Assembly: GCF_004331285.1 (NCBI RefSeq)
Contig: NZ_SJOH01000009.1
Coordinates: 62,001-126,000, forward strand
Direction: 5' to 3'
From: Acinetobacter sp. ANC 3781
GTDB lineage: Bacteria; Pseudomonadota; Gammaproteobacteria; Pseudomonadales; Moraxellaceae
Length of the DNA: 64,000 bases
Part shown: positions 32,703-41,910 of the stretch, in pieces
Layout of the letters: every line of letters begins with the position of its first letter
How positions within the stretch are numbered: the stretch's first letter is position 1
The notes under the pieces: model-generated
The model's database searches: none
Told to the model about the DNA's origin: nothing
The model's input: the letters and a program-made list of their open reading frames with translations, nothing else
Made by a program: the position numbers and the translations under genes

Positions 32703-35309
32703 TTATATACTCAACATACTATTTAAAGTTTCTACTACATTTTTCGATTTCACTTGGGGTTTTAAAGCTTCCAGTGCAGCTTTGACTTCTGTACGTTGTG
32801 GTTCTGCCAAGGTGTACCAGCGAGAAAGTACTTGTAGTAAACGTGAACCGACAATCGGGTTTTTCTCATCCAGATATTTAGCCAGATCAATATAGTGCTG
32901 AACACCAAAACTCCAAGTATTGACTGGGTTGGCATTCAAACCCCCACTCACTGAACGGATACGGTTTGGTGTACCCAAATCATAATCCGGATGAGAGGTT
33001 AAATACTTGATGGTTTCCGCAGTTGCTTTCGGATGTGCTGCTTGAACCATAAACCATTGATCTAAAGACAAGGCTTCATCCTCAAAGCGGTTATAGAAGT
33101 CTGCCAACACTTCTTGAGCCTGTGGTGCATCATTCCAAACCAAGACTTTAAGCGCACCCAAACGTTCAGACATGTTGCCTGTATGATACTGCTCATAAGC
33201 CAGATCGAAGGCAGAGACATCACCTTGACGTGCAATCATACTCAGCATGATGTTTCTGAGTGCACGAACTCCCATCGCTTGAGAGAATTCACTTTGATTA
33301 TCTGGATCTAACTCCAAGTAAGTCTCTTTACAGAATCCACCCAATTCACGGGCCAAGGTGTCTAGCAAAGCATTACGCTGTTCCTGGATTTTAGCAGGAC
33401 GATAATCAGCATCGATACGGCTACCCAAATAACCTTCGGTCGGTACATCAAACAAACGTGAAGCCAACAGTGGATCTTTTTGAATGACCTCAGGCAAAGT
33501 ATTTTTCATGGCTTGAATATAAATATCAGATTCATGGCCTTCCAGTAAAATACGTTCCAGTAAGGTTTGAGTGGCCTGCCACTGGTTAAAACCATTGGTT
33601 TCATATTGCATCAAGAAAGCTAGCTCTTGATCTGAATAGTTGAATTCAAGATTGACCGGAGCTGAGAAATTACGTAGCAATGAAACCACAGGTTTTGCGG
33701 TTACACCACTAAACTCAATGGTTGCCTCGCTCTGATCAAATAAATACATGCCATCTTTCACGCCATTTTCAAATAGTGATTCAGATTGCAGCGTATATTG
33801 CTCACCTGTTTTTGCATCAAAAAGTGCCAAAGCCACTGGAATCGGCACAGCTTTCAGGTTTGGATATTTATGATGATCTTTTAACGATTGTTTGAAGCTT
33901 AAACGGTAGGTTTGTTTTGCAGAATCGTACTCGCCTTTGGCTTCCAGTTTAGGTGTGCCTGGTTGGTTGTACCAGATCAGGAATGCAGATAAATCTACAC
34001 CAGAACCTGCAGTCAATGCTGAAACCCAATCTTCAACGGTCACAGCCTGACCGTCATGACGGCGGAAGTATTCGTCCGTGCCTTGACGGAATTTTTCTTT
34101 GCCAAGCAAAGTCGCCATCATGCGGTTAATTTCCGCACCTTTTTCGTACACAGTTGCTGTATAGAAGTTATTAATTTCGACAAAGTGGTCTGGACGTGGC
34201 GGATGCGATAACGGACCTGAATCTTCAGGGAATTGGTGAGCTTTTAATACCGCTACATCATCAATACGTTGTACTGCAGCGGACTGTAAATCTTCCGAGA
34301 AAGACTGATCACGGAATACGGTTAAGCCTTCTTTTAAGCACAATTGAAACCAGTCACGGCAAGTAATCCGGTTGCCAGTCCAGTTATGGAAGTATTCATG
34401 CGCAATCACAGACTGTACCCGCATGATTGCAGCATCAGTGGTGAATTCTTCATCTGCCAGTACACATGAAGTATTGAAAATGTTTAAACCTTTATTTTCC
34501 ATTGCACCCATGTTGAATGCGCTGGTTGCCACAATCATGTAGTTGTCCAGGTCATACGGACGACCATAATGCTCTTCATCCCATTGCATAGAATGTTTAA
34601 GCGCTTCCATTGCAATGTGACATTTTGGAATATCTTTTTCGACAGCATAAATTTCAAGTGCGACGTTACGGCCTTCCGAAGTCACATAAGAATCTTTGAG
34701 TACCGCCAAATCACCAATCACGCAGGCAAACAAATAGCTGGGTTTCTTGGTTGGGTCTTGCCAAATGGTATAGTGACGACCTTCGCCCGCTTCACCCGCT
34801 TCCATCAAATTACCATTGGCTAAAAGTACCGGGAATTTTTTATCGGCTTCTACACGTGTGGTAAATACAGACAGGACATCCGGACGGTCTGGATAGAACG
34901 TGATTTTGCGGAAACCTTCAGGTTCATTTTGGGTGACGAATAAATCATCGCCAGCTTGGTACAAACCTTCAAGTTGCGTGTTACTTTCAGGATGAATCAC
35001 CACAGCAGTTTCAAGAATGACTTCATTGGGTGCATTGGTAATCACCAGCTGTTCAGCATCAAGTGTATACTCCGCTTCAGTCAGTGGCTTGCCGTTTAAA
35101 GTAATAGATTTTAATTCCAGATCACGACCCAACAGTACCAAATCCCCTGCGGTCTGGCGCTTCATCACCAATGTTGCGTTGACATCGGTACGATCCGTAT
35201 GAACCTGAATATCCAGATTGATTGAATCAACCAAAAAAGAGGGTTTTTGATAGTCTTTTAAATAAACAGTTTGGTCTGCTTCAACCACTGGGTTCGCCGC
35301 GATATTCAT
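32703..35309 (-). CDS. pepN: Aminopeptidase N (M1 metallopeptidase)
   Basis: It has 868 residues from ATG at 35309. The catalytic zinc motif is HEYFHNWTGNRIT with the third ligand Glu in LKEGLTVFRDQ (HExxHx18E), preceded by the substrate-binding GAMENKG. The C-terminal third is the helical PepN domain. It removes N-terminal residues from peptides in the cytoplasm. A longer start at 35378 adds 23 residues without homology to PepN starts. AGGA seven bases upstream of 35309 and the MNIAANPVVE start support the shorter form. It is a single gene. Confidence 0.95.
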   Translation of the reverse strand: MNIAANPVVEADQTVYLKDYQKPSFLVDSINLDIQVHTDRTDVNATLVMKRQTAGDLVLLGRDLELKSITLNGKPLTEAEYTLDAEQLVITNAPNEVILETAVVIHPESNTQLEGLYQAGDDLFVTQNEPEGFRKITFYPDRPDVLSVFTTRVEADKKFPVLLANGNLMEAGEAGEGRHYTIWQDPTKKPSYLFACVIGDLAVLKDSYVTSEGRNVALEIYAVEKDIPKCHIAMEALKHSMQWDEEHYGRPYDLDNYMIVATSAFNMGAMENKGLNIFNTSCVLADEEFTTDAAIMRVQSVIAHEYFHNWTGNRITCRDWFQLCLKEGLTVFRDQSFSEDLQSAAVQRIDDVAVLKAHQFPEDSGPLSHPPRPDHFVEINNFYTATVYEKGAEINRMMATLLGKEKFRQGTDEYFRRHDGQAVTVEDWVSALTAGSGVDLSAFLIWYNQPGTPKLEAKGEYDSAKQTYRLSFKQSLKDHHKYPNLKAVPIPVALALFDAKTGEQYTLQSESLFENGVKDGMYLFDQSEATIEFSGVTAKPVVSLLRNFSAPVNLEFNYSDQELAFLMQYETNGFNQWQATQTLLERILLEGHESDIYIQAMKNTLPEVIQKDPLLASRLFDVPTEGYLGSRIDADYRPAKIQEQRNALLDTLARELGGFCKETYLELDPDNQSEFSQAMGVRALRNIMLSMIARQGDVSAFDLAYEQYHTGNMSERLGALKVLVWNDAPQAQEVLADFYNRFEDEALSLDQWFMVQAAHPKATAETIKYLTSHPDYDLGTPNRIRSVSGGLNANPVNTWSFGVQHYIDLAKYLDEKNPIVGSRLLQVLSRWYTLAEPQRTEVKAALEALKPQVKSKNVVETLNSMLSI

Positions 35310-35729
35310 ATAATGTCCTAATCCTGTCGTTCTTAAGCCAAGACTTTGTTGTTGTGAAATACTTCGATCATACGACAACTTTCACAATCTGTCTGTGCGA
35401 TTGATTTGAGTTATATATGGGCACGTGGATGGTCATTTTCAATTCACGGGTTGAACATCAGGACGATTAATATTTCAGTTGCTTATTTAACAGGCACAAC
35501 CAATGAAATTACCTAGCTTAAATTTAATCTCTTTCAGCAAGTTATATAAAAAATCTGGGTACCTTAATATCTGTTTCCACGAGTAAAGCAAGATTTATTT
35601 GGCTTATTCCTGCCTTAACTCAAAGTGACAGAAATTTTCAAGATGAATACATTTTGAGCACGTTTCTTGCTTGTATCTATTTGCACAAAGCGCACTATAA
35701 AATTAAGTCAAAATTAGAAGAGGTGTCCC
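35310..35729. other. Gap between pepN and the next gene
   Basis: About 420 bases between divergent genes. Besides the alternate pepN N-terminus and the AGAGG ribosome-binding site for 35730, I see no supported ORF or repeat. Confidence 0.35.
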
Positions 35730-35993
35730 ATGTATTTAAAAGATCATATTGTCCGTGTGGAAAACATTAAGACCATGCAAACTCTCGACGCTGCTGGAAT
35801 CGATCACAAGGTAATTGCGATGTTTATGAGCTGCGAAGGTATTCCGATGCAATCGCCCGATATTTGCGCAATTTTGAACAATTACGATGCATTAGGTAGC
35901 AAAAAAATTCCTTCAAAAAAGGTTCAGGCTTTAATCAATGCAAAACAATTAGGTCAGGAAGATGAAGCATTACCTTGCCCTGCTTCTTATTAA
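35730..35993 (+). CDS. Small hypothetical protein
   Basis: It has 87 residues, hydrophilic and probably helical: YLKDHIVRVENIKTMQTLDAAGI, then KIPSKKVQALINAKQL and a Cys near the C-terminus in ALPCPASY. AGAGG lies about eight bases before the ATG. I do not recognise the family, though the protein looks like a real small cytoplasmic product. A hairpin at 36024 follows, which supports an independent transcript. Confidence 0.65.
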   Translation: MYLKDHIVRVENIKTMQTLDAAGIDHKVIAMFMSCEGIPMQSPDICAILNNYDALGSKKIPSKKVQALINAKQLGQEDEALPCPASY

Positions 35994-36023
35994 TCAAAGA
36001 ATTTAAATCCTTAGATATTTCTT

Positions 36024-36055
36024 AGGAAGGTGGAAAATTCGCTTTTCCATCTTCC
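36024..36055 (+). terminator. Terminator behind the small gene
   Basis: GGAAG-GTGGAAAA-ttcgc-TTTTCCAT-CTTCC is a long near-perfect stem; a T-tract is weak (CTCATATAT). Confidence 0.6.
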
Positions 36056-36219
36056 CTCATATATAAATAATAAATGCTTAGGCCATTTTAATAGCATAAA
36101 GTCAACTGTATTTTTCTGCACGCATTTATTGCTCATTCAGCGCTATTCAATCACGTTACAATAAAAGAGATGTGTATAATCATTTAGATGATTAACCAGA
36201 CTTGTGATTGACTCTTTCT

Positions 36220-37383
36220 ATGCTCCTTCAAATTCTGCAAAAACAGTTAGATGAAAGTACATCATGCCCTTTGTGTCAGGCATCCATGTTCTGGATTGAA
36301 GCAGAACAATATGATCAAGCGCTTAATTTTCATGAATGTAGTCATTGCCAGCATCGAGTTTTTCAAGACGGACGCACCAACTGTCATTGTGACAAATGTC
36401 TAGTCAATCGAAAAAAAATGCTCACCGAAACGCGTCTGCAAGAGCAACGCAAAATCAAATCAAAAAATAAAGATACGGTTGAATACCGACTGGATCAGAT
36501 CAGTTTTCTAAATAAATTGTTTTTACTGAGTATTTTGGACAATCAGGTTCAGGAACACACCACGCATCATGAATATATTGATTGGGAAAGTATTAAATAC
36601 AATTCGATTACCCCGAATTATTTATTTCAAAACTATCTCGTCAAGCAACTGGTAAAAGAACAAATCCTGATTGCCAAGGATTTTGCCTCCGAGGCACATC
36701 ATTACTATGTCAATGTGCGTTTGGATGGTTATTCTGAACCGAGTCTGTTTAGCATTACCCAGCAACTTAGAAACTGGTTTTATGAAAATTTAACCATGGG
36801 TGTGCCCTTTAAAAATGCCGATGAAGTTAAAAATGTGCTTTATTTAGTGCTGTATCAGGAAATTATTCAGTTTACGCAGTTTTATTGCCGTACTTGGGGC
36901 ATTCAAATTGCCGGAAATAATAGTTTTCAAACCTTTTGCTATCGCCTGATGGATTCATTGGCTGTGGGGCAAATTTATTATCTGGTGCAAACCGCATTGG
37001 AATATTTGCATCAACAGAAAGCCCTGCAAACACGGAATGAAAACTTTATTAATACCAATTTATTAAAGAAAACCTTACAGCAATATCGTGACCGTGCCGT
37101 AACAGAAAAATGGGAAACATCCACCCTGCCTCGTCCTCACAATATTCCGTTTAGCAAGATGAGCGAAATCCTGTTTTTCCGCTTTCTGGGCTATGATGAA
37201 AGTATTTTTTTCCAGCCGATTTGGCGGATATGGAAAAAGATTGAACCACGCTTAAGCTTCTATTCACAAAAACGCTGTATGTATTGTGGTTCTAATGAGC
37301 TTACTGTCGATTATGATGCTGAAAATTATGTGACCTTATGCTGTCGCACCTGTAAGCATCAAGACCACTATTTTACCCAATAA
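36220..37383 (+). CDS. Zinc-ribbon protein of unknown function, coupled to thiM
   Basis: It has 387 residues from ATG at 36220; an in-frame TTG at 36208 is less likely. The N-terminus has zinc-ribbon pairs C16PLC19, CSHC, and CHCDKC. The C-terminus has a second ribbon, CMYCGSNELT and CCRTCKHQDH. The middle is helical with no known domain (for instance FLFQNYLVKQLVKE). Cysteine pairs at both ends suggest a metal-bound fold or nucleic-acid contact. thiM follows, but no thiamine-linked feature is visible in this protein. I do not recognise a family. Confidence 0.75.
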   Translation: MLLQILQKQLDESTSCPLCQASMFWIEAEQYDQALNFHECSHCQHRVFQDGRTNCHCDKCLVNRKKMLTETRLQEQRKIKSKNKDTVEYRLDQISFLNKLFLLSILDNQVQEHTTHHEYIDWESIKYNSITPNYLFQNYLVKQLVKEQILIAKDFASEAHHYYVNVRLDGYSEPSLFSITQQLRNWFYENLTMGVPFKNADEVKNVLYLVLYQEIIQFTQFYCRTWGIQIAGNNSFQTFCYRLMDSLAVGQIYYLVQTALEYLHQQKALQTRNENFINTNLLKKTLQQYRDRAVTEKWETSTLPRPHNIPFSKMSEILFFRFLGYDESIFFQPIWRIWKKIEPRLSFYSQKRCMYCGSNELTVDYDAENYVTLCCRTCKHQDHYFTQ

Positions 37384-37440
37384 ACGGTGATCAATATGTC
37401 TAGTCTCACCAACCCTCTGTATAACTTAAGGAATAATCCT

Positions 37441-38256
37441 ATGGATCAAACTTCAACATTGGTCGGGCATATTGTTGAAGCATGGACACAGCTGCAAAAG
37501 GAGCAGCCTTTGGTGCAATGTATTACCAATAGTGTTGCAGCGAATTATACAGCCAATGTTTTGCTGGCTGCCGGTGCGTCACCTGCCATGATTGATAATC
37601 CATTCGAAGCCGAAAGTTTTACCAGTATTTCCGCTGCACTGAGCATTAATCTGGGTACACCGACCAATGAACAAATGCAGGCCATGCAAATTTCTGCACA
37701 AACGGCGCAGCGCACTGATACACCCTGGGTACTCGATCCAGTGGGTTATGGTCCCATTTTAAAATGGCGCTCGGAGATGGTGGATGAATTACTACAAAAC
37801 CATCCAACGGTTATTCGGGGTAATGCTTCAGAAATGAGTACCCTTGCAGGCAATCAGGTGCTCTCCAAAGGAGTCGATAGCACACTGGATAGCGCAGATG
37901 TGTATAGTCAGGCAAAAGCCCTGTTAGCATATGCTGAATGTATTGCCATTTCAGGTGAATCGGATTTTATTTTAAGCAAAGAACTTGATGCCGTAATTCA
38001 GGTCAATGGTGGCTCTTATTTACAGCCAAAAGTCACCGCGACTGGCTGTGCACTCGGTGCTTTAATCGCTGCTTACTGTGCGGTAACCACACCAACGATT
38101 GCCACTATTACTGCACACACGCATTTTGCGATTGCAGGAAAATTGGCCTTTGAAAGAGCGCAAACGGTTGGTCAGTTTAATGTTGCATTCATGGATTATA
38201 TTCACAGTCTAAATCCAGATTTAATTCAACAATATGCGGATATCAAAATACTATAA
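37441..38256 (+). CDS. thiM: Hydroxyethylthiazole kinase ThiM
   Basis: It has 271 residues from ATG at 37441. It phosphorylates 4-methyl-5-hydroxyethylthiazole in thiamine salvage. Signature segments are LVQCITNSVAANYTANVLLA, GASPAMIDNP, WVLDPVGYG and the GTGCALGALIAA-like loop at VTATGCALGALIAAYC with the catalytic Cys. The frame extends upstream to 37387, but AAGGA eight bases before 37441 and the spacing to the LVQCITN motif, close to that in E. coli ThiM, favour 37441. No thiE or thiD adjoins, and no TPP riboswitch was recognised. Confidence 0.92.
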   Translation: MDQTSTLVGHIVEAWTQLQKEQPLVQCITNSVAANYTANVLLAAGASPAMIDNPFEAESFTSISAALSINLGTPTNEQMQAMQISAQTAQRTDTPWVLDPVGYGPILKWRSEMVDELLQNHPTVIRGNASEMSTLAGNQVLSKGVDSTLDSADVYSQAKALLAYAECIAISGESDFILSKELDAVIQVNGGSYLQPKVTATGCALGALIAAYCAVTTPTIATITAHTHFAIAGKLAFERAQTVGQFNVAFMDYIHSLNPDLIQQYADIKIL

Positions 38257-38349
38257 ATCTAAGCCATACTTTTATCCGTATTAATGATTCCATATGGATT
38301 TTAGTTTGGGGCTGCCTGGTAAAACCGTTTTTCAGCAGGAAAATACTCA

Positions 38350-39240
38350 ATGGAACTTAGGCATTTACGTTACTTTGTGGCTCTGGCTGAAGAACTCAAT
38401 TTTACCCGAGCTGCGCAAAAACTCTGTACCGTTCAACCTTCCCTCAGTCAGCAAATTAAAGATTTAGAGGAAGAAGTCGGTGTACAACTGATTGACCGCA
38501 GTGCACGCAAAATTGCTCTGACTTTAGAAGGTCAAGGTTTTTTAAAATATGCCTTGGAATCGATTAAATACGCGGAGCTTGCCGTCGCTCATGCCCGTCA
38601 AATCGCCAATCAAGGTCAGCAACAGCTATTTATTGGCGTATTGCATGTTGCGGAAATGACCATTATTCCTCAAATCATTCAGCGGGTTCGTGCTCAATTT
38701 CCACAAGTCGATCTTAAAATTAGAAGTTTATCCTGTAGCGAACAAGTCCAAGCGTTGAAAAATTCCGAACTGGATCTAATCTTTAGTCGCGTGTGTATGG
38801 ATGATCCGGTTTATAGCAGCACCATGCTATTTAGAGAAAAATTATTATGTGTTGCTCATCAAAACTATATTGCCAAGCGTAAGATTCAAGACTTAAGGCA
38901 AATTCAAAATGACGACTTTATTGTCTGCGACCAACTGTTTTCTCCAGTTTTCTATCAGCGAATTCATGAATTCACTGAAAAAGAAAATTTAAAACTGCAA
39001 TATAAATACCAAGTCACTAATGCTTTACAGCATATTAATCTTATCAATATGGGTTTGGGTTGGAGCTTTATTCCTGAATACGCACGGCAATTGCTCAACT
39101 CGAATGTACAGTCGGTTGAACTGAAACAGGACTTGCCGACTTTACCGCTATATGCCAGTTATCGAACAGATGCTGAAAATCCGGTTTTGCAATTTACCGC
39201 AAGAATCATTCAGCAATCTGTTCAAAAACAGCAAGTTTAA
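38350..39240 (+). CDS. LysR-family regulator (CatM/BenM-like class)
   Basis: It has 296 residues. HTH: MELRHLRYFVALAEELNFTR and QPSLSQQIKDLEEEVG; the effector domain follows, with IGVLHVAEMTIIPQIIQRV and LINMGLGWSFIPEYAR. The MELRHLRYFV start is typical of regulators for aromatic catabolism. It is convergent with the aromatic hydroxylase at 39262 (21 bases between stops), so it may or may not regulate that gene; its own promoter faces away from it. Confidence 0.9.
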   Translation: MELRHLRYFVALAEELNFTRAAQKLCTVQPSLSQQIKDLEEEVGVQLIDRSARKIALTLEGQGFLKYALESIKYAELAVAHARQIANQGQQQLFIGVLHVAEMTIIPQIIQRVRAQFPQVDLKIRSLSCSEQVQALKNSELDLIFSRVCMDDPVYSSTMLFREKLLCVAHQNYIAKRKIQDLRQIQNDDFIVCDQLFSPVFYQRIHEFTEKENLKLQYKYQVTNALQHINLINMGLGWSFIPEYARQLLNSNVQSVELKQDLPTLPLYASYRTDAENPVLQFTARIIQQSVQKQQV

Positions 39241-39261
39241 AAATAACTTTTAAAACCCGAA

Positions 39262-41016
39262 TTAAGCAATTTGATACTGCATTTGTTCGAGCACATGCGT
39301 TAATTTCTGGAGGGCGACTCTGTCATCATACAATGCTTGCTGATGACGCCATGCCACATAACCATCCGGTCGAACCAGCAACATGCCTGCTTCAGCAATT
39401 TCACAGGTTTTTTGCCAAATACCGTAAACATCTTTCACTTCTTGCCCAATGGTCACCACATTTAAATAAGGCAGGTCTAATTGATCCGCTGCCTTTTTCC
39501 ATGCAGTACCAGATAAACCAGTCACCAAGGTTAATTTACCATTCCCCACAATATCCAGTGTTGAAACCTTCTGGCCATTCTTGGCATTAATTAACCAGCA
39601 ATGTGGGATTTTCGCTCCAGGACGTGACGTTGCCTGTAAATATAATTGCGGATCAGCGTGCCATTGTTCATCACATTCATCATCTAAAACTACGGCAGCC
39701 GACTGATAACGCTGATTCAGTTCCACCCCTTGTGCATTAAACTCAAAGTTTTTAATGTCTAAGGCATGATTTAACTGAGTACGTAATTCAGCAGCCTCTG
39801 CTGTTGGTGCATTCAATCGATCTAATAATTGGTGTGTGGTGGCTATCCCTTGATCGAAACCAAAAACATCTTTCAGGTGTTTATAATCCATCCGAGACTG
39901 GTTGGCACGTGCCACAATTTGCTGTCCCACCGGTACGCGTTCATCACTATAAGAGCTCAACAAATCCGCTTTTGCCCAATCTTTAATCACAAAAGCCAGT
40001 TTCCATGCCAAGTTAAATGCATCTTGAATGCAGGTATTTGAACCCAAACCACTGGATGGCGGATGACGATGTACGGCATCACCGCCACAGAAAACCCGTC
40101 CGACTGAATAATGTTTGGCAAACGCCTGATTTACATACCATGCCGATACATTTTGCACTTCAACATCTACATCATCTGTACCAATAAAAGTATGAATACG
40201 CTGAATGATCTGTTCTTCAGTATACTGCGGCTCACCTTGAGCAATATCGAAGCCCCAACCTGCAATCCAGTCATTCCATGGAGAAATGGCGCGCAACAAG
40301 CCCATACCAATTTCGCCAAAACCTGCGGCAGGATTGACAATCCAATGCAAAATGCTCGGACGATGTTGCACATATTTAGTTAAATCTGCTTTAAAACGTA
40401 CATAGGTTGTACCCGCACGTGCCATCTGACCTTCAATCGGAAGACCGATTTTTTCAACGATTTTAGAGCGCGCGCCGTCCATACCCACTAGGTACTTGGC
40501 ACGTACAGAATATTTGCGATTTTCCAATCGGTCTAAGAACCAGACCGTAACACCCTCCTCATCTTGTTCATGATCTAGATATTCGGTGTTATAAAATAGA
40601 TTTGCACCACGCGCGACTGCATGTTTGACCAGTAGTGCTTCCATTTCTGGTTGCACCAAGTCGAATAAAGGTGAAGGACTACCCTTTACATAATCCCCAT
40701 GACGTAAATCCCCTGTTCCCCACGCCTGGATACGGGCAATTTCCTCGCCAATCAGACTGGTGGTGATCATGCTTTCCCCCATGTGTTGCCATGGAGTCGC
40801 TCTGCTTTTGGCCTCTGCTTCTAAATCAAATTCACGCAATACTTCAACTGCACGCTGATTGGTGATGTGCGCACGTGGAGAATTTGCCAAACCATTAAAC
40901 TGGGTATAAAAACGGACTGAAATCCCATAAGTGGCCAAGGCCAAAGCCGTCGTTGCTCCCGCTGGGCCGGTTCCAATCACCACAACATCCGTATCAAAAG
41001 GCTGATTTGACATCAC
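39262..41016 (-). CDS. FAD-dependent aromatic hydroxylase, PheA/TfdB-type
   Basis: It has 584 residues. The FAD fold begins VVVIGTGPAGATTALALATYG (GxGxxG), with the second FAD motif VFCGGDAVHRHPPSSGLGSN and DG motif MDGARSKIV in between. The C-terminal ~200 residues are a thioredoxin-like phenol hydroxylase domain. It is closest in layout to phenol or 2,4-dichlorophenol 6-monooxygenases, which insert one oxygen using NADPH. No ring-cleavage genes are nearby, so the physiological substrate is open. It lacks a visible operon partner and precedes a long gap. Confidence 0.87.
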   Translation of the reverse strand: MMSNQPFDTDVVVIGTGPAGATTALALATYGISVRFYTQFNGLANSPRAHITNQRAVEVLREFDLEAEAKSRATPWQHMGESMITTSLIGEEIARIQAWGTGDLRHGDYVKGSPSPLFDLVQPEMEALLVKHAVARGANLFYNTEYLDHEQDEEGVTVWFLDRLENRKYSVRAKYLVGMDGARSKIVEKIGLPIEGQMARAGTTYVRFKADLTKYVQHRPSILHWIVNPAAGFGEIGMGLLRAISPWNDWIAGWGFDIAQGEPQYTEEQIIQRIHTFIGTDDVDVEVQNVSAWYVNQAFAKHYSVGRVFCGGDAVHRHPPSSGLGSNTCIQDAFNLAWKLAFVIKDWAKADLLSSYSDERVPVGQQIVARANQSRMDYKHLKDVFGFDQGIATTHQLLDRLNAPTAEAAELRTQLNHALDIKNFEFNAQGVELNQRYQSAAVVLDDECDEQWHADPQLYLQATSRPGAKIPHCWLINAKNGQKVSTLDIVGNGKLTLVTGLSGTAWKKAADQLDLPYLNVVTIGQEVKDVYGIWQKTCEIAEAGMLLVRPDGYVAWRHQQALYDDRVALQKLTHVLEQMQYQIA

Positions 41017-41428
41017 ATTTCCTTATTTAAATCACTTCAATGTACTCATCCAAATGCTTGGACTTACTTTTATTGAACTATAAGGAAAATGTCGAGATTA
41101 TTATAAAACTATCAAAACTAACTATGGCGATATCAGCCTGAGCTATAGAAACTCAAAAGATGCTAATTTTTTAAGCGTGATGAGCACTTTGCCTATACTT
41201 TCTTTACAGAAAATAAAAATTGAGAAATTTAAAGTAGAAGATTCAGCCAGTCTTTAGAGAATAAAATTTAATACACTTTCCGGCTTAAAAATAAACTTAA
41301 TATGATTTCCAAAATCTTTTTTAAATCCAGTTTATAAACACACGTCAAGCCTATACCATTAAAATAATCAGACACATACTGCATGAAAAAAATTAATATG
41401 TGGGGTTCAGTTATTCCTTAAGCAACGA

Positions 41429-41596
41429 ATGTCTGCTGGAGTTGTTTGGGGTATTACTTGGATGTATAAGAATATTTACTCTTTTGTACATCACTTTTAC
41501 GCTGTTGAATCATATCTAAAACGTATAAATATTCCTGAGATAGTTTCCTTTACGAGGGAAATTTGCGATCAGGGGCAAAATGCATATAAATTTTAG
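41429..41596 (+). other. 55-codon open frame in the gap, possible gene remnant
   Basis: ATG at 41429 to TAG at 41596; the frame is open 14 more codons upstream. It is not low complexity (SAGVVWGITWMYK, then HHFYAVESYLKRIN). I recognise no family, and no clear ribosome-binding site is present. It may be chance or a decayed gene. Confidence 0.25.
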
Positions 41597-41816
41597 GCTG
41601 GATGATTTTAGCTACAAACTATAAAGGAGTTTGTCGGATTCAATAATTGCTTGAAACAGCCCTAGCAGTACTGAGTCCTCTATGGCTTTTAGGATAAGCT
41701 GACAAAATATCCGCTCGGGAGCTTAATACAAAAATTGGTTTATTTTCCAAGGATAGTATCACCTCATAATTCAAATTTTTTTAGATTTATGCAAAGATAA
41801 ATTAAGATGATAAAAA

Positions 41817-41843
41817 AACCCAACAGCACCTGTCTGTTGGGTT
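41817..41843 (-). terminator. Terminator of the TerC-like gene
   Basis: AACCCAACAG and CTGTTGGGTT flank a seven-base loop, with TTTTTTT following on the minus strand. Confidence 0.8.
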
Positions 41844-41910
41844 ATTAAAGCGGTTTAAAAGCAAACTGCAAAGAGATTGATGATCTCTTCCGAGTATCTT
41901 CAATTACCTT

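Larger units (their letters stand above)
41017..41910. other. Long gene-poor gap left of the TerC-like gene
   Basis: An 894-base AT-rich gap between the hydroxylase start and the TerC-like stop. It holds the hydroxylase promoter region, a 55-codon frame at 41429 and the terminator at 41817. No IS element or RNA gene is recognised. Confidence 0.4.

Noticed and set aside
36056..36219. TPP riboswitch upstream of the thiM unit
   Set aside because: I saw no conserved thi-box sequence in the leader.
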